A DNA stretch of 64,000 nt from Candidatus Accumulibacter cognatus (lineage in GTDB: Bacteria > Pseudomonadota > Gammaproteobacteria > Burkholderiales > Rhodocyclaceae): NCBI GenBank assembly GCA_013414765.1, contig CP058708.1, positions 3,157,553 to 3,221,552 on the forward strand, in the 5' to 3' direction. A program made the translations under genes and the position numbers. Positions within the stretch are counted from its first letter, which is position 1. Each line of letters begins with the position of its first letter. Below, in pieces: positions 1-6,659 of this stretch. The notes beneath the pieces were generated by a model that had not been told where the DNA came from, did not search any database, and saw nothing but the letters and a program-made list of their open reading frames with translations.

Positions 1-1351
1 GGCGATTGCGCCGATAGCTGACAACGCCGAGAAAGACCGTGATCGCCATTTCCGGCGACTCATGGCTCAACATGCCTTGTGCCGCCATGATCTGTTGCGC
101 CTCCAGCATGGCGGCGCCGCCCACCCAACAGGTGAAGATATTGTGATCGCTTTTCCGGGACACCTCGCAGATTGCCGCGGCGACTTCGGCACTGGGGGCA
201 AACGGGGAGGGCGAAAAGACGGTCAGGACATTCTCGGTATGCTCGTCGGCCAGTACAGTTGCCAGCACGGCTCCCCAGTTCGTCGCCGTGATGTCCGCCG
301 GCAACGCCAACGGATTCGAGAGTATTGAACGCGTCTGCAACAGTTCTTCAAGACGCTTGAGGGTGGCCGGCGACAGCCTGCCGAGCTGGCCGCCGGAACG
401 TGTCAACCGGTCGCCGGCTATCCGCCCCAGGCCATGACCGTTGGCCAGGATGGTCAGACTCTCGCCGCGCAAGCGGCGCACCCGCGCCATCGCCTCGACG
501 GCGGCGAACAGGTCCCCGAGCGTATCGATGCGCACCCAGCCTGCACGATGCAGGGCCGCTTCGTAAACATCGTTGGCGGTGAATGGCCCGCTGCTCTGCG
601 CTCTGCCCTGCCGCGGGCCACCGCGGATGGTCACCACCGGCTTGTTGCGTGCGGCGGCACGGGCGGCCGACATGAACTTGCGGCCGGCCGTGACCTCATC
701 GAACTGCACCAGGATCGACTCGGTATCGGGGTCCGCCGCCAGCCAGTCGAGCACGTCGGCGAGGTCGACATCGAGGCTGGCGCCCAGGTGGAGCACCGTC
801 GAGAAGCCGATTCCCTTGCTGTAGGCGCGATCGAGCACGGCCGCCGTCACGGCGGTCGACTGCGCGACCAGGGCAATCTTCCCAGGCTTGATCGAAACGG
901 GGGTCGCGCTAGCGTTAAGCCCTCTTGCCGGCACCACGAGACCGCCGCTGCCCGGCCCAAGAACGCGCATCAGATACGGCTGGGCGGCTTCGAGAATGGC
1001 CTTGCGCGCCGTCGCGATCGTCCCATTGCTCATCTTGTGCCACATCCACGGGCCGACGATCACCGCGCGGGTACCGCGCGCGCCGAGTTGGGCGATGATC
1101 GGCGGCACCTGCTCCAGTGAGGCGCAAATGATCGCCAGATCGGGCACCCCGTCGAGTTCGCCGAGGCGGACCTCGTCACCCATGAAGAACAGGGCGCGTT
1201 TCCTGGCGCTGACCGACATGACCGTACCATTGAATCCGCCCGCCGCGAGGTTGGCCAGCACCACTTCGGCGTAGCGACTCGGCTCGTCAGGCTCGGCGAC
1301 CACCGCCACCGAGGCGGGACGAAAGAGGAATTCAAGGTTTCGGACAGTCAT
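1..1351 (-). CDS. CoA-binding / acyl-CoA synthetase (NDP-forming)-like protein, C-terminus cut by window edge
   Basis: An open frame runs leftward from an ATG at 1351 (MTVRNLEFLFRPASVAVVA) to the edge of the window without a stop, giving about 450 codons. The first ~125 residues read as the CoA-binding Rossmann domain of NDP-forming acyl-CoA synthetases (the 'RPASVAVVA' start followed by a 'GGFNGTVMSV' segment). Residues ~145-290 resemble the succinyl-CoA-ligase-like domain (KPGKIALVAQSTAV, then GASLDVDLADVLDWLA). Family members either form acyl-CoA from acid, CoA and NTP or, when fused to a GNAT domain, are Pat-type protein acetyltransferases. The missing C-terminus would decide between these. 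A plausible divergent regulatory gap separates it from the CBS gene. The family call is good; the exact role is not determined. Confidence 0.75.
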   Translation of the reverse strand, partial: MTVRNLEFLFRPASVAVVAEPDEPSRYAEVVLANLAAGGFNGTVMSVSARKRALFFMGDEVRLGELDGVPDLAIICASLEQVPPIIAQLGARGTRAVIVGPWMWHKMSNGTIATARKAILEAAQPYLMRVLGPGSGGLVVPARGLNASATPVSIKPGKIALVAQSTAVTAAVLDRAYSKGIGFSTVLHLGASLDVDLADVLDWLAADPDTESILVQFDEVTAGRKFMSAARAAARNKPVVTIRGGPRQGRAQSSGPFTANDVYEAALHRAGWVRIDTLGDLFAAVEAMARVRRLRGESLTILANGHGLGRIAGDRLTRSGGQLGRLSPATLKRLEELLQTRSILSNPLALPADITATNWGAVLATVLADEHTENVLTVFSPSPFAPSAEVAAAICEVSRKSDHNIFTCWVGGAAMLEAQQIMAAQGMLSHESPEMAITVFLGVVSYRRNR

Positions 1352-1538
1352 GATTACCTGCGATGGGGGTGGTCTCGATGTTCGCCGAATACCTCGGCTA
1401 CGAGAGAATCAAAGGTGACAAGCCGACAATCAGCGTTGAAAAACGGCAACAAGATCGTCGGAGAAATAATGGTTCTGGGGCATCCATCGAACAAGGCACT
1501 TCGACGAACACGTTCATTCGCATCCAAAGTCCGACAGG

Positions 1539-1565
1539 TTGCCAGCGTACGCGAGCCGCTATAAT
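1539..1565 (+). promoter_or_regulatory. Candidate sigma70 promoter of the CBS-domain gene
   Basis: A perfect TATAAT lies at 1560-1565, 24 bp upstream of the ATG at 1590. The best -35 match is TTGCCA at 1539-1544 with a short 15-bp spacer, so the -10 is convincing and the -35 is weak. It sits in the divergent gap 1352-1589. Confidence 0.45.
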
Positions 1566-1589
1566 GGCAGCGATCGCTGTTGAAGCGAC

Positions 1590-2225
1590 ATGGCGTCGGA
1601 CGAGAAGAAGAACATGTTTGCGGTCTATGGTTTGAGTGGTCCAATCTACCAGGGTACCTTCGAAGGCCTCAAGGATGTCGCCGGGGTTCATCGGGGAGCT
1701 GCTGTCCGACCCATTGCCGAGGGCGAGCCGGCACCCGTCTTCAGCGCTCCCGTGGCGCAGGCCGTGAGCGCTTACCGGGAAATGCTGCGCAGCGATCCTG
1801 AGCGGGGTCCGCTGTACCATGCCTATCAGATCATGCAACGGCAGATCGTCTCGGTGACCAGCAGCGATCCCGTCGAGCGGGCGTTTCGGATACTGCTCGA
1901 ACGCCGCATCCACCAGGCGCCGGTGCTCGACCCGACTTACCGACTGGTGGGTATCGTCAGTGAGCGCGACCTGCTGACCGTTGTCAACGTCGAAGACGGG
2001 CGCGTGCGCGATGTGCTGGCGAGGAAGGTGAGCGACGTGATGACGACGCCCGTGGTCAGCGCCGACCCGATTACCGACATACGGCGGATCGCCTGGGTGA
2101 TGCTCGAACACCAGGTCGATGGCGTGCCGATCGTCAATGAAACGCAGGTACTGGTCGGTTTCGTATCGCGCAGCGACATCCTGCGTGCGATCATTACCGA
2201 TCCGCCGCTAAGCCTGTGGCGCTAG
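1590..2225 (+). CDS. CBS-domain pair protein
   Basis: The 211-residue protein has a ~70-residue N-terminal part of unknown function (starting MASDEKKNMFAVYGLSGPI). Two CBS motifs follow: residues ~80-135 (MQRQIVSVTSSDPVERAF, then GIVSERDLLTV) and ~148-205 (VSDVMTTPVVSADPITDI, then VGFVSRSDILRAI). CBS pairs (Bateman modules) usually bind adenine nucleotides and act as cytosolic regulatory sensors. No enzyme or channel domain is attached, so the target cannot be inferred. ATG at 1590 is the first start that follows the strong -10 element. The gene is followed by the ArsC-like gene on the same strand after 57 bp. Confidence 0.85.
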   Translation: MASDEKKNMFAVYGLSGPIYQGTFEGLKDVAGVHRGAAVRPIAEGEPAPVFSAPVAQAVSAYREMLRSDPERGPLYHAYQIMQRQIVSVTSSDPVERAFRILLERRIHQAPVLDPTYRLVGIVSERDLLTVVNVEDGRVRDVLARKVSDVMTTPVVSADPITDIRRIAWVMLEHQVDGVPIVNETQVLVGFVSRSDILRAIITDPPLSLWR

Positions 2226-2282
2226 GCCGGCTGCCTGCCTGCGGCGTCACCATTCGCGATCATCTTTGCCCGAGGAAAACAG

Positions 2283-2636
2283 ATGAGCCATGCGTCCGTC
2301 CGCATTTACCACAACAACCGCTGTTCGAAGAGTCGCGCAGCATGCCAGTTGATCGCCGAAAAGGGTATCGATGCCGAGATCGTCGACTACCTGAAGACGC
2401 CGCCGAGCCACGAAGAGCTGCGCGAACTCCTGCGAAAGCTCGGCATGCGGCCATCGGAACTGGTGCGTCGTGGCGAAGCGGTGTTCAAGGCGCACTACGC
2501 CGGACGCTCCCTGAGCGAAGACGAATGGCTGCAGGCGCTGCTAACGCACCCGATCCTGATCGAGCGTCCGATCGTCGTGAGTGGTGACCAGGCAGTGCTC
2601 GGTCGACCGCCGGAGAAGGTGCTCGAGCTGCTGTAG
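2283..2636 (+). CDS. arsC: ArsC-family (glutaredoxin-type) arsenate reductase
   Basis: This 117-residue protein has the thioredoxin-fold ArsC pattern. The N-terminal strand is followed by NNRCSKSR, whose Cys14 is the expected redox or arsenate-binding cysteine. Downstream are ERPI and GRPP, the regions holding the arginines that orient the oxyanion in E. coli-type ArsC. Length matches the family (~115-120). Enzymes of this class reduce arsenate to arsenite with glutathione and glutaredoxin in the cytosol. No arsB, arsH or arsR lies nearby, so a housekeeping Spx/ArsC-like role (YfgD type) is as likely as true arsenic resistance. The start has a modest upstream purine stretch (GAGGAAAACAG). Confidence 0.85.
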   Translation: MSHASVRIYHNNRCSKSRAACQLIAEKGIDAEIVDYLKTPPSHEELRELLRKLGMRPSELVRRGEAVFKAHYAGRSLSEDEWLQALLTHPILIERPIVVSGDQAVLGRPPEKVLELL

Positions 2637-2734
2637 CAAGCGCTCGGGATGGCTCCCGCAAAGGCCATTCGCGGTGAAGTTCAACAGGGTCGGCGCGCCG
2701 AAGCCGTGCCGCGTGTTCAGGAAGGCGACGATTC

Positions 2735-2892
2735 CATCTCGCTGATCAGACTCCGGTGATTGTCCAGCGCCATCGGCTGCGGCCATGGCAGGGCGACGGG
2801 TTTGAGCAGCGGGTGACTGCGCACCAGTCCCAGGGCCGTTGCCACGAGGACGCCGCCGGACGATCCGGCGCCCCGCCATGAAGTCAGCGCGG
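2735..2892 (-). pseudogene. 3' remnant of a second DUF1513 gene copy
   Basis: Bases 2737-2890 match the 3' end of the intact DUF1513 gene (5515-5668) with scattered substitutions. The shared peptide includes SSGGVLVATALGLVRSH and LPWPQPMALDN. The rest of the gene is absent here. Its N-terminal half reappears at 4114-4470, on the far side of the binding-protein gene. The gap from 2637 to 3087 holds nothing else I recognise. Confidence 0.75.
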
Positions 2893-3087
2893 AATCGAGG
2901 ACGCACCATGGTTTCAGTTGCACGGACTAACCCCCCGCGCCCGCCAGTAGGTATCGACATTCGCCAGTGCGAGCAAACCCGGTGGGGCCTCTGGCAAACC
3001 TGGGGCCTTTCCGTGCTGCGTGGTCTGACCCCGGGTTCCCTGCAGCGCCAGCTAAGCGCCGCCCTGCCGCCCGCCTGAACGAATCCT

Positions 3088-3939
3088 TCAGTCCGGCAGG
3101 CTGTTGAGCATGAAAATCGCTCGCAGCACCTCGCTGGGTTCGCCCAGCGGCTCGAACCAGCGCTGAATGATCTGCCCGATATCGCCGCTGCGATAGAGCC
3201 GTGACAGGGAACGATCGACAAGCAGCCGGAAGTCGGCATCACGGCGCATCATCAGGCCGTAGGGCTCGTAGGTGAACTGGGTCTCCGAGACTTCGTAGGA
3301 ACCCTCTTCGCCCTTCACGACGGCGATCGTCACCAGCACGGTGCGATCCGCCGCATAGGCCGTGACGGTTCTGTCCTGCAGCGCCTTCAGGGCGGCATCG
3401 TGGTCGGCGACCTTGAGCAGGCGGATACCAATTTTCTCCGCGGATACCAGTGCGTCGAAGACCTTTTCGGTCGTCGTGCCCGCAACGACGGCGACGCGCT
3501 GGCCGTTGATCTGTACCAGGGTCTTCGGTTTCTCGCCCTTCAGGAAGAGCAGGCTGGCGCCATCGACGTAGGTCATCACGCTGAAGTCGAAGTCGGCACG
3601 GCGCGACAGGGTCTGCGTGGTGTTGCCGCACTCCAGATCGATCTTGCCGCTTTTCAGCGACTCGAAACGGTTCTGCGCCGTGACCGGCACCCAGCGCACC
3701 TGGAGATTCGGCATGTTCAGCTGTCTGGCCACGTCTTTGGCAACGATCTCGCACAAATCGATGCTGTAGCCGCGCGGCTTGCTGTCGCCGGCGATGAATG
3801 AGAACGGCATGGAGTTCTCGCGGTAGCCGAGTTTGAGGACGCCGCTTTGCTTGATTTTCGCCAGGGTGGATTCGGCGGCAGCCGCGGGCAAGGCAATGGC
3901 CAGGCTCGCGGCAAGGATGGCAACGATCAGCTTGCGCAT
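3088..3939 (-). CDS. Periplasmic amino-acid-binding protein (ABC transporter SBP family 3, glutamate/aspartate type)
   Basis: The 283-residue protein starts with a clear Sec signal peptide (MRKLIVAILAASLAIALPAAAAES). A mature family-3 solute-binding protein follows: LKLGYRENSMPFSFI, then GYSIDLCEIVA, then the KSGKIDLECGNTTQT motif typical of GltI-like glutamate/aspartate binders. A strong ribosome site (AAGGAG, about 8 bp upstream) supports the start at 3939. It would capture an acidic or polar amino acid in the periplasm for an inner-membrane permease. No permease or ATPase gene adjoins it, so it either uses a complex encoded elsewhere or serves sensing. It lies between two remnants of a duplicated DUF1513 segment. 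Confidence 0.88.
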   Translation of the reverse strand: MRKLIVAILAASLAIALPAAAAESTLAKIKQSGVLKLGYRENSMPFSFIAGDSKPRGYSIDLCEIVAKDVARQLNMPNLQVRWVPVTAQNRFESLKSGKIDLECGNTTQTLSRRADFDFSVMTYVDGASLLFLKGEKPKTLVQINGQRVAVVAGTTTEKVFDALVSAEKIGIRLLKVADHDAALKALQDRTVTAYAADRTVLVTIAVVKGEEGSYEVSETQFTYEPYGLMMRRDADFRLLVDRSLSRLYRSGDIGQIIQRWFEPLGEPSEVLRAIFMLNSLPD

Positions 3940-4113
3940 GGGGGTTTTCTCCTTGGGGTGGGAATGGAAGTAAGTGTAGCGCGAGTCGGTCCGCTTGCGT
4001 TAAGGATAGGAAATCCCAAGATCCCACGATACCAACGAAAGTCCATGAGCCTCCATCAAGCGACGTCAATCTCGCACTTGGCCCCGGGAGCCCCTGACCA
4101 GTCATCCGAATTC

Positions 4114-4470
4114 CAACAGGCTGCCGCTGGCGGTATCCAGGCGGACGAGCGAGGATTCCATGTGCTGCAGATCGTACTTCTGGTCTGCCAGCGTTCTCGG
4201 CGCACCGCCGTTGGCGACGATCAACGGGCCAGCGGCGTCGAGCGCGAGCGGGTGGGGATCGATGCCGTGCGTATCCCACTCGTCGAGCTTGCGGGTTTCC
4301 CAGTCGGCGACCATGGCGCCGGCGAAGCAGGGATCGCCCGGGTTCGGACCGAGCCAGGCGGCGGCCGCGACGGCCTGCCGGGGAGTCGTGGCCAGCGCAA
4401 TCCCCGGAAGAGCGCTGTCGGCGACTCCGGCAGCAACCGCGGCAAAGAATCGCCGGTGATTGGTCGTCAT
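4114..4470 (-). pseudogene. 5' remnant of a second DUF1513 gene copy with internal deletion
   Basis: The reading begins MTTNHRRFFAAVAAGVA at 4470 and follows the intact protein encoded at 5509-6642 through its Tat-like leader and VADWETRKLD. It then jumps directly to DEWDTHGIDPH. In the intact gene these are separated by about 90 codons, and both junction sides contain the 9-bp direct repeat AAGCTCGAC, so the deletion looks like repeat-mediated loss. Homology stops near 4114 and a chance stop follows at about 4102. It is not expected to make a functional protein. Confidence 0.8.
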
Positions 4471-4486
4471 GCCTGCCGCTTCCCTG

Positions 4487-4567
4487 CTTATAACTTCAGC
4501 TCGCCGGTGAGGATGGTGGCACGTCGCGTACCCGGTACCGTGCAGCCAGCGTTGTCGTAGATCGAGT
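4487..4567 (-). pseudogene. 3' end remnant of a duplicated TonB-dependent receptor gene
   Basis: About 80 bp upstream of the truncated DUF1513 copy match the last codons of the intact receptor gene (6660-6738), including the region encoding the C-terminal strand. Here the end is altered (TTATAACTTCAGCTC against TCAAAACTTCAGCTC). No more of the receptor is present, and the homology ends just before the toxin-antitoxin promoter. This shows that the duplicated segment once covered at least the receptor-DUF1513 junction. Confidence 0.7.
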
Positions 4568-4570
4568 CAT

Positions 4571-4599
4571 TTGATCGAATCGAACGATTCGTTTAAATT
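4571..4599 (+). promoter_or_regulatory. Toxin-antitoxin promoter with overlapping palindromic operator
   Basis: TTGATC (4571-4576) and TAAATT (4594-4599) are separated by exactly 17 bp. A perfect 7-2-7 palindrome (CGAATCG AA CGATTCG, 4576-4591) fills the spacer. Type II antitoxins of the Phd/YefM family bind such palindromes to repress their own operon, so this is a good candidate autoregulatory operator about 40 bp before the antitoxin start. Confidence 0.65.
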
Positions 4600-4631
4600 A
4601 TGCGCTCCATTTCCTGCGTATGAGATCCGTC

Positions 4632-4883
4632 ATGCAAACCTTCACCGCCAATCAGGCCAAGGCCCATTTCGGCGAGTTTCTCGATCTCGCCCAGCGCGAG
4701 CCGGTGCGCGTGATGCGCCACGAGCGCGTGGTCGGCGTGATGGTCAGCGCTCACGATTACGAGGCAATGCGCGCCTTCTACGCCGACCGCTTGCAGCACA
4801 CGCTGGACGAGGCGGCCGAAGCGGCGGCGGCAGCAGGCCTGACGCCGGCGGCGGCGGACGCCCTGCTGGCCGATGAGTCCTGA
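4632..4883 (+). CDS. Phd/YefM-family antitoxin
   Basis: An 83-residue protein (MQTFTANQAKAHFGEFLDLA) with the family pattern: an N-terminal DNA-binding fold in which 'AKAHFGEFLDLAQ' is followed by 'EPVRVMRHERVVGVMVSAHDYE', and then an alanine-rich helical C-terminus that would wrap the toxin. An upstream in-frame ATG at 4620 adds four residues. I prefer 4632 because the family normally begins MxxFTAxxAK. The stop overlaps the start of the PIN gene by 11 bp, so the two are co-translated. It probably represses the operon through the palindrome at 4576-4591. Confidence 0.85.
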   Translation: MQTFTANQAKAHFGEFLDLAQREPVRVMRHERVVGVMVSAHDYEAMRAFYADRLQHTLDEAAEAAAAAGLTPAAADALLADES

Positions 4884-5322
4884 GGCGTCGCGTCGTCGGC
4901 AACGCGTCGTCCTCGACAGCAACGTCTGGATCAGCGCGGCGCTCAGTCGTCAGGGGGCACCGGCCCAACTCGTTCGCCGCGTATTGGCAGCGGGCCTCCC
5001 GGTGTTCTCGGCAGCGACCTTTGCGGAGCTGGAAGCCCGCCTGTGGCGTCCCAAATTCGACCGCTACCTGAGCCTGGAAATGCGCCAGCGCCTCCTGCAC
5101 GACGCGAATGCCGTCGCCCACTGGGTGGATATCCCCCCAGCCCTGGCCAGCCAAACCTGGTGCCGCGACCCGGACGATGAGCACTTCGTGCGCGCCGCGC
5201 TGGCTGCCGAAGCCCGGTGGCTGGTGAGTGGCGACCGCGATCTTCCCGACATCGAACCGCCCACCGGGCTGCGGATCGTCACCCCGGCCGCGGCGCTGGA
5301 CGACCCGGGATTCTGCACCTGA
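4873..5322 (+). CDS. PIN-domain ribonuclease toxin
   Basis: A 149-residue PIN protein of the 'putative toxin-antitoxin system toxin component' subfamily. It opens with RVVLDSNVWISA (first metal-binding Asp), has ATFAELEARLWRPKF in the middle (conserved Glu), and ends with DPDDEHFVRAALAAEARWLVSGDRDL (the acidic DD and SGDRDL motifs). PIN toxins are Mg2+-dependent RNases that cut tRNA or other RNA and inhibit translation. The gene starts inside the antitoxin gene (ATGAGTCCTGA overlap). All acidic active-site positions appear intact, so it looks functional. Confidence 0.87.
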   Translation: MSPEASRRRQRVVLDSNVWISAALSRQGAPAQLVRRVLAAGLPVFSAATFAELEARLWRPKFDRYLSLEMRQRLLHDANAVAHWVDIPPALASQTWCRDPDDEHFVRAALAAEARWLVSGDRDLPDIEPPTGLRIVTPAAALDDPGFCT

Positions 5323-5508
5323 GGCTCCACTCCGAGGTGCAATGGGTGGCGCGCTGAGACCAGTCGTTGGCGTGATCCATTCAACTCGGCCGACAGGCCG
5401 CCCCCCCAAAGACACCCTTGGCCCGATCAATAAAAGCCACTCGCGGCGAAGTCTGACCTGGCCGGCGAGCCAAATCTGATCGGTCCTGGGCCTTCAGCAA
5501 AGCGACGC

Positions 5509-6642
5509 TCAGGTCTCGCTGATCAGACTCCAGTGATTGTCCAGCGCCATCGGCTGCGGCCATGGCAGGGCAAGGGGTTTGAGCCGCGGGTGGCTGCGCA
5601 CCAATCCCAGGGCCGTGGCGACGAGGACGCCGCCGGACGATCCTGTCCCCCGCCATGAAGTCAGGGCGTAAGCCTCCTCCATCCTGACCAGCGGCATCAT
5701 GCGTTCGCCCGCGGCGGGGTGCCAGAGCTGGGCGAGGCCGATCTGGTTGCTCGACAACACGAAGCCGCCGTTCCAGGCAGCCGCGATGTCGCCGGCGTAG
5801 CCGATGCCGTCGTTGGCCCGGGTCGGCACGAACAGGCGGTCGCCGTCGAGGACAGCGAGGATCGGGGCCTGTGCGCGCTGCTCGCGGCGGTCATGCTCGG
5901 CCTGGAGGGCAATGCCGAGATAGGCCTCATCGTCGGCCGGCGAGTGGCTCCACGCGAGATGCCGCAGGCTGAGGCGCGGGTCGTCCAATCGCCACTGGCG
6001 CAACAGGCTGCCGCTGGCGGTATCCAGACGGACGAGCGAGGATTCCATGTGCTGCAGATCGTGCTTCTGGTCGGCCAGCGTTCTTGGCACGCCGCCGTTG
6101 GCGATGATCAACTGGCCAGCGGCGTCGAGCGCGAGCTGGTGCGGATCGATGCCATGCGTATCCCATTCGTCGAGCTTCTGCAGCGTCCGCCGGTCGCGCA
6201 CGCCGATGCGGCCACGTCCCTTGCCGTACTCCGTTTCGGTGGTCAGCAGCACTTCACCGTTCGCGGCGACGACGGCGTGGCCGCAGAAACGCCGCGTCGA
6301 CGATTCCCCCAGCGAGACCCGCTGCTGCACCTTGCCCTGCGTGTCGCAGCGCATCAGCCAGGTGCCGGGGCGTGCCGCCACGACCAGCATGCCGCCATCG
6401 GCCTCCGGCAGGAGGGCGTGCGGCCGCGACGGCAGTGGTACGGCGTGGCGGATGTCGAGCTTGCGGGTTTCCCAGTCGGCGACCAGGGTGCCGGCGAAGT
6501 AGGGATCGCCCGGGTTCGGACCGCGCCAGGCGGCGGCCACGATGGCCTGCCGGGGAGTCGTGGCCAGCGCAATCCCCGGAAGAGCGCTGCCGGCGACGCC
6601 GGCAGCAACCGCAGCAATGAACCTCCGGCGATTGGTCGTCAT
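5509..6642 (-). CDS. Tat-exported DUF1513 beta-propeller-like protein
   Basis: 377 residues from the ATG at 6642, which has GGAGG about 10 bp upstream. A TTG at 6663 overlapping the receptor stop would add seven residues. The N-terminus carries a twin-arginine type leader (TTNRRRFIAAVAAGVAGSALP...ALA), implying folded export to the periplasm. The body matches DUF1513 (DPHQLALDAAGQLIIANGG, SSLVRLDTASGSLLRQW), a family predicted to form a beta-propeller and often seen with iron-uptake genes. It is the last gene of the hemP-tonB-exbBD-receptor operon and is probably iron-repressed with it. Its biochemical role is unknown. Degenerate copies lie at 2735-2892 and 4114-4470. Confidence 0.82.
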   Translation of the reverse strand: MTTNRRRFIAAVAAGVAGSALPGIALATTPRQAIVAAAWRGPNPGDPYFAGTLVADWETRKLDIRHAVPLPSRPHALLPEADGGMLVVAARPGTWLMRCDTQGKVQQRVSLGESSTRRFCGHAVVAANGEVLLTTETEYGKGRGRIGVRDRRTLQKLDEWDTHGIDPHQLALDAAGQLIIANGGVPRTLADQKHDLQHMESSLVRLDTASGSLLRQWRLDDPRLSLRHLAWSHSPADDEAYLGIALQAEHDRREQRAQAPILAVLDGDRLFVPTRANDGIGYAGDIAAAWNGGFVLSSNQIGLAQLWHPAAGERMMPLVRMEEAYALTSWRGTGSSGGVLVATALGLVRSHPRLKPLALPWPQPMALDNHWSLISET

Positions 6643-6659
6643 GCCTGCCGCCTCCCTGT

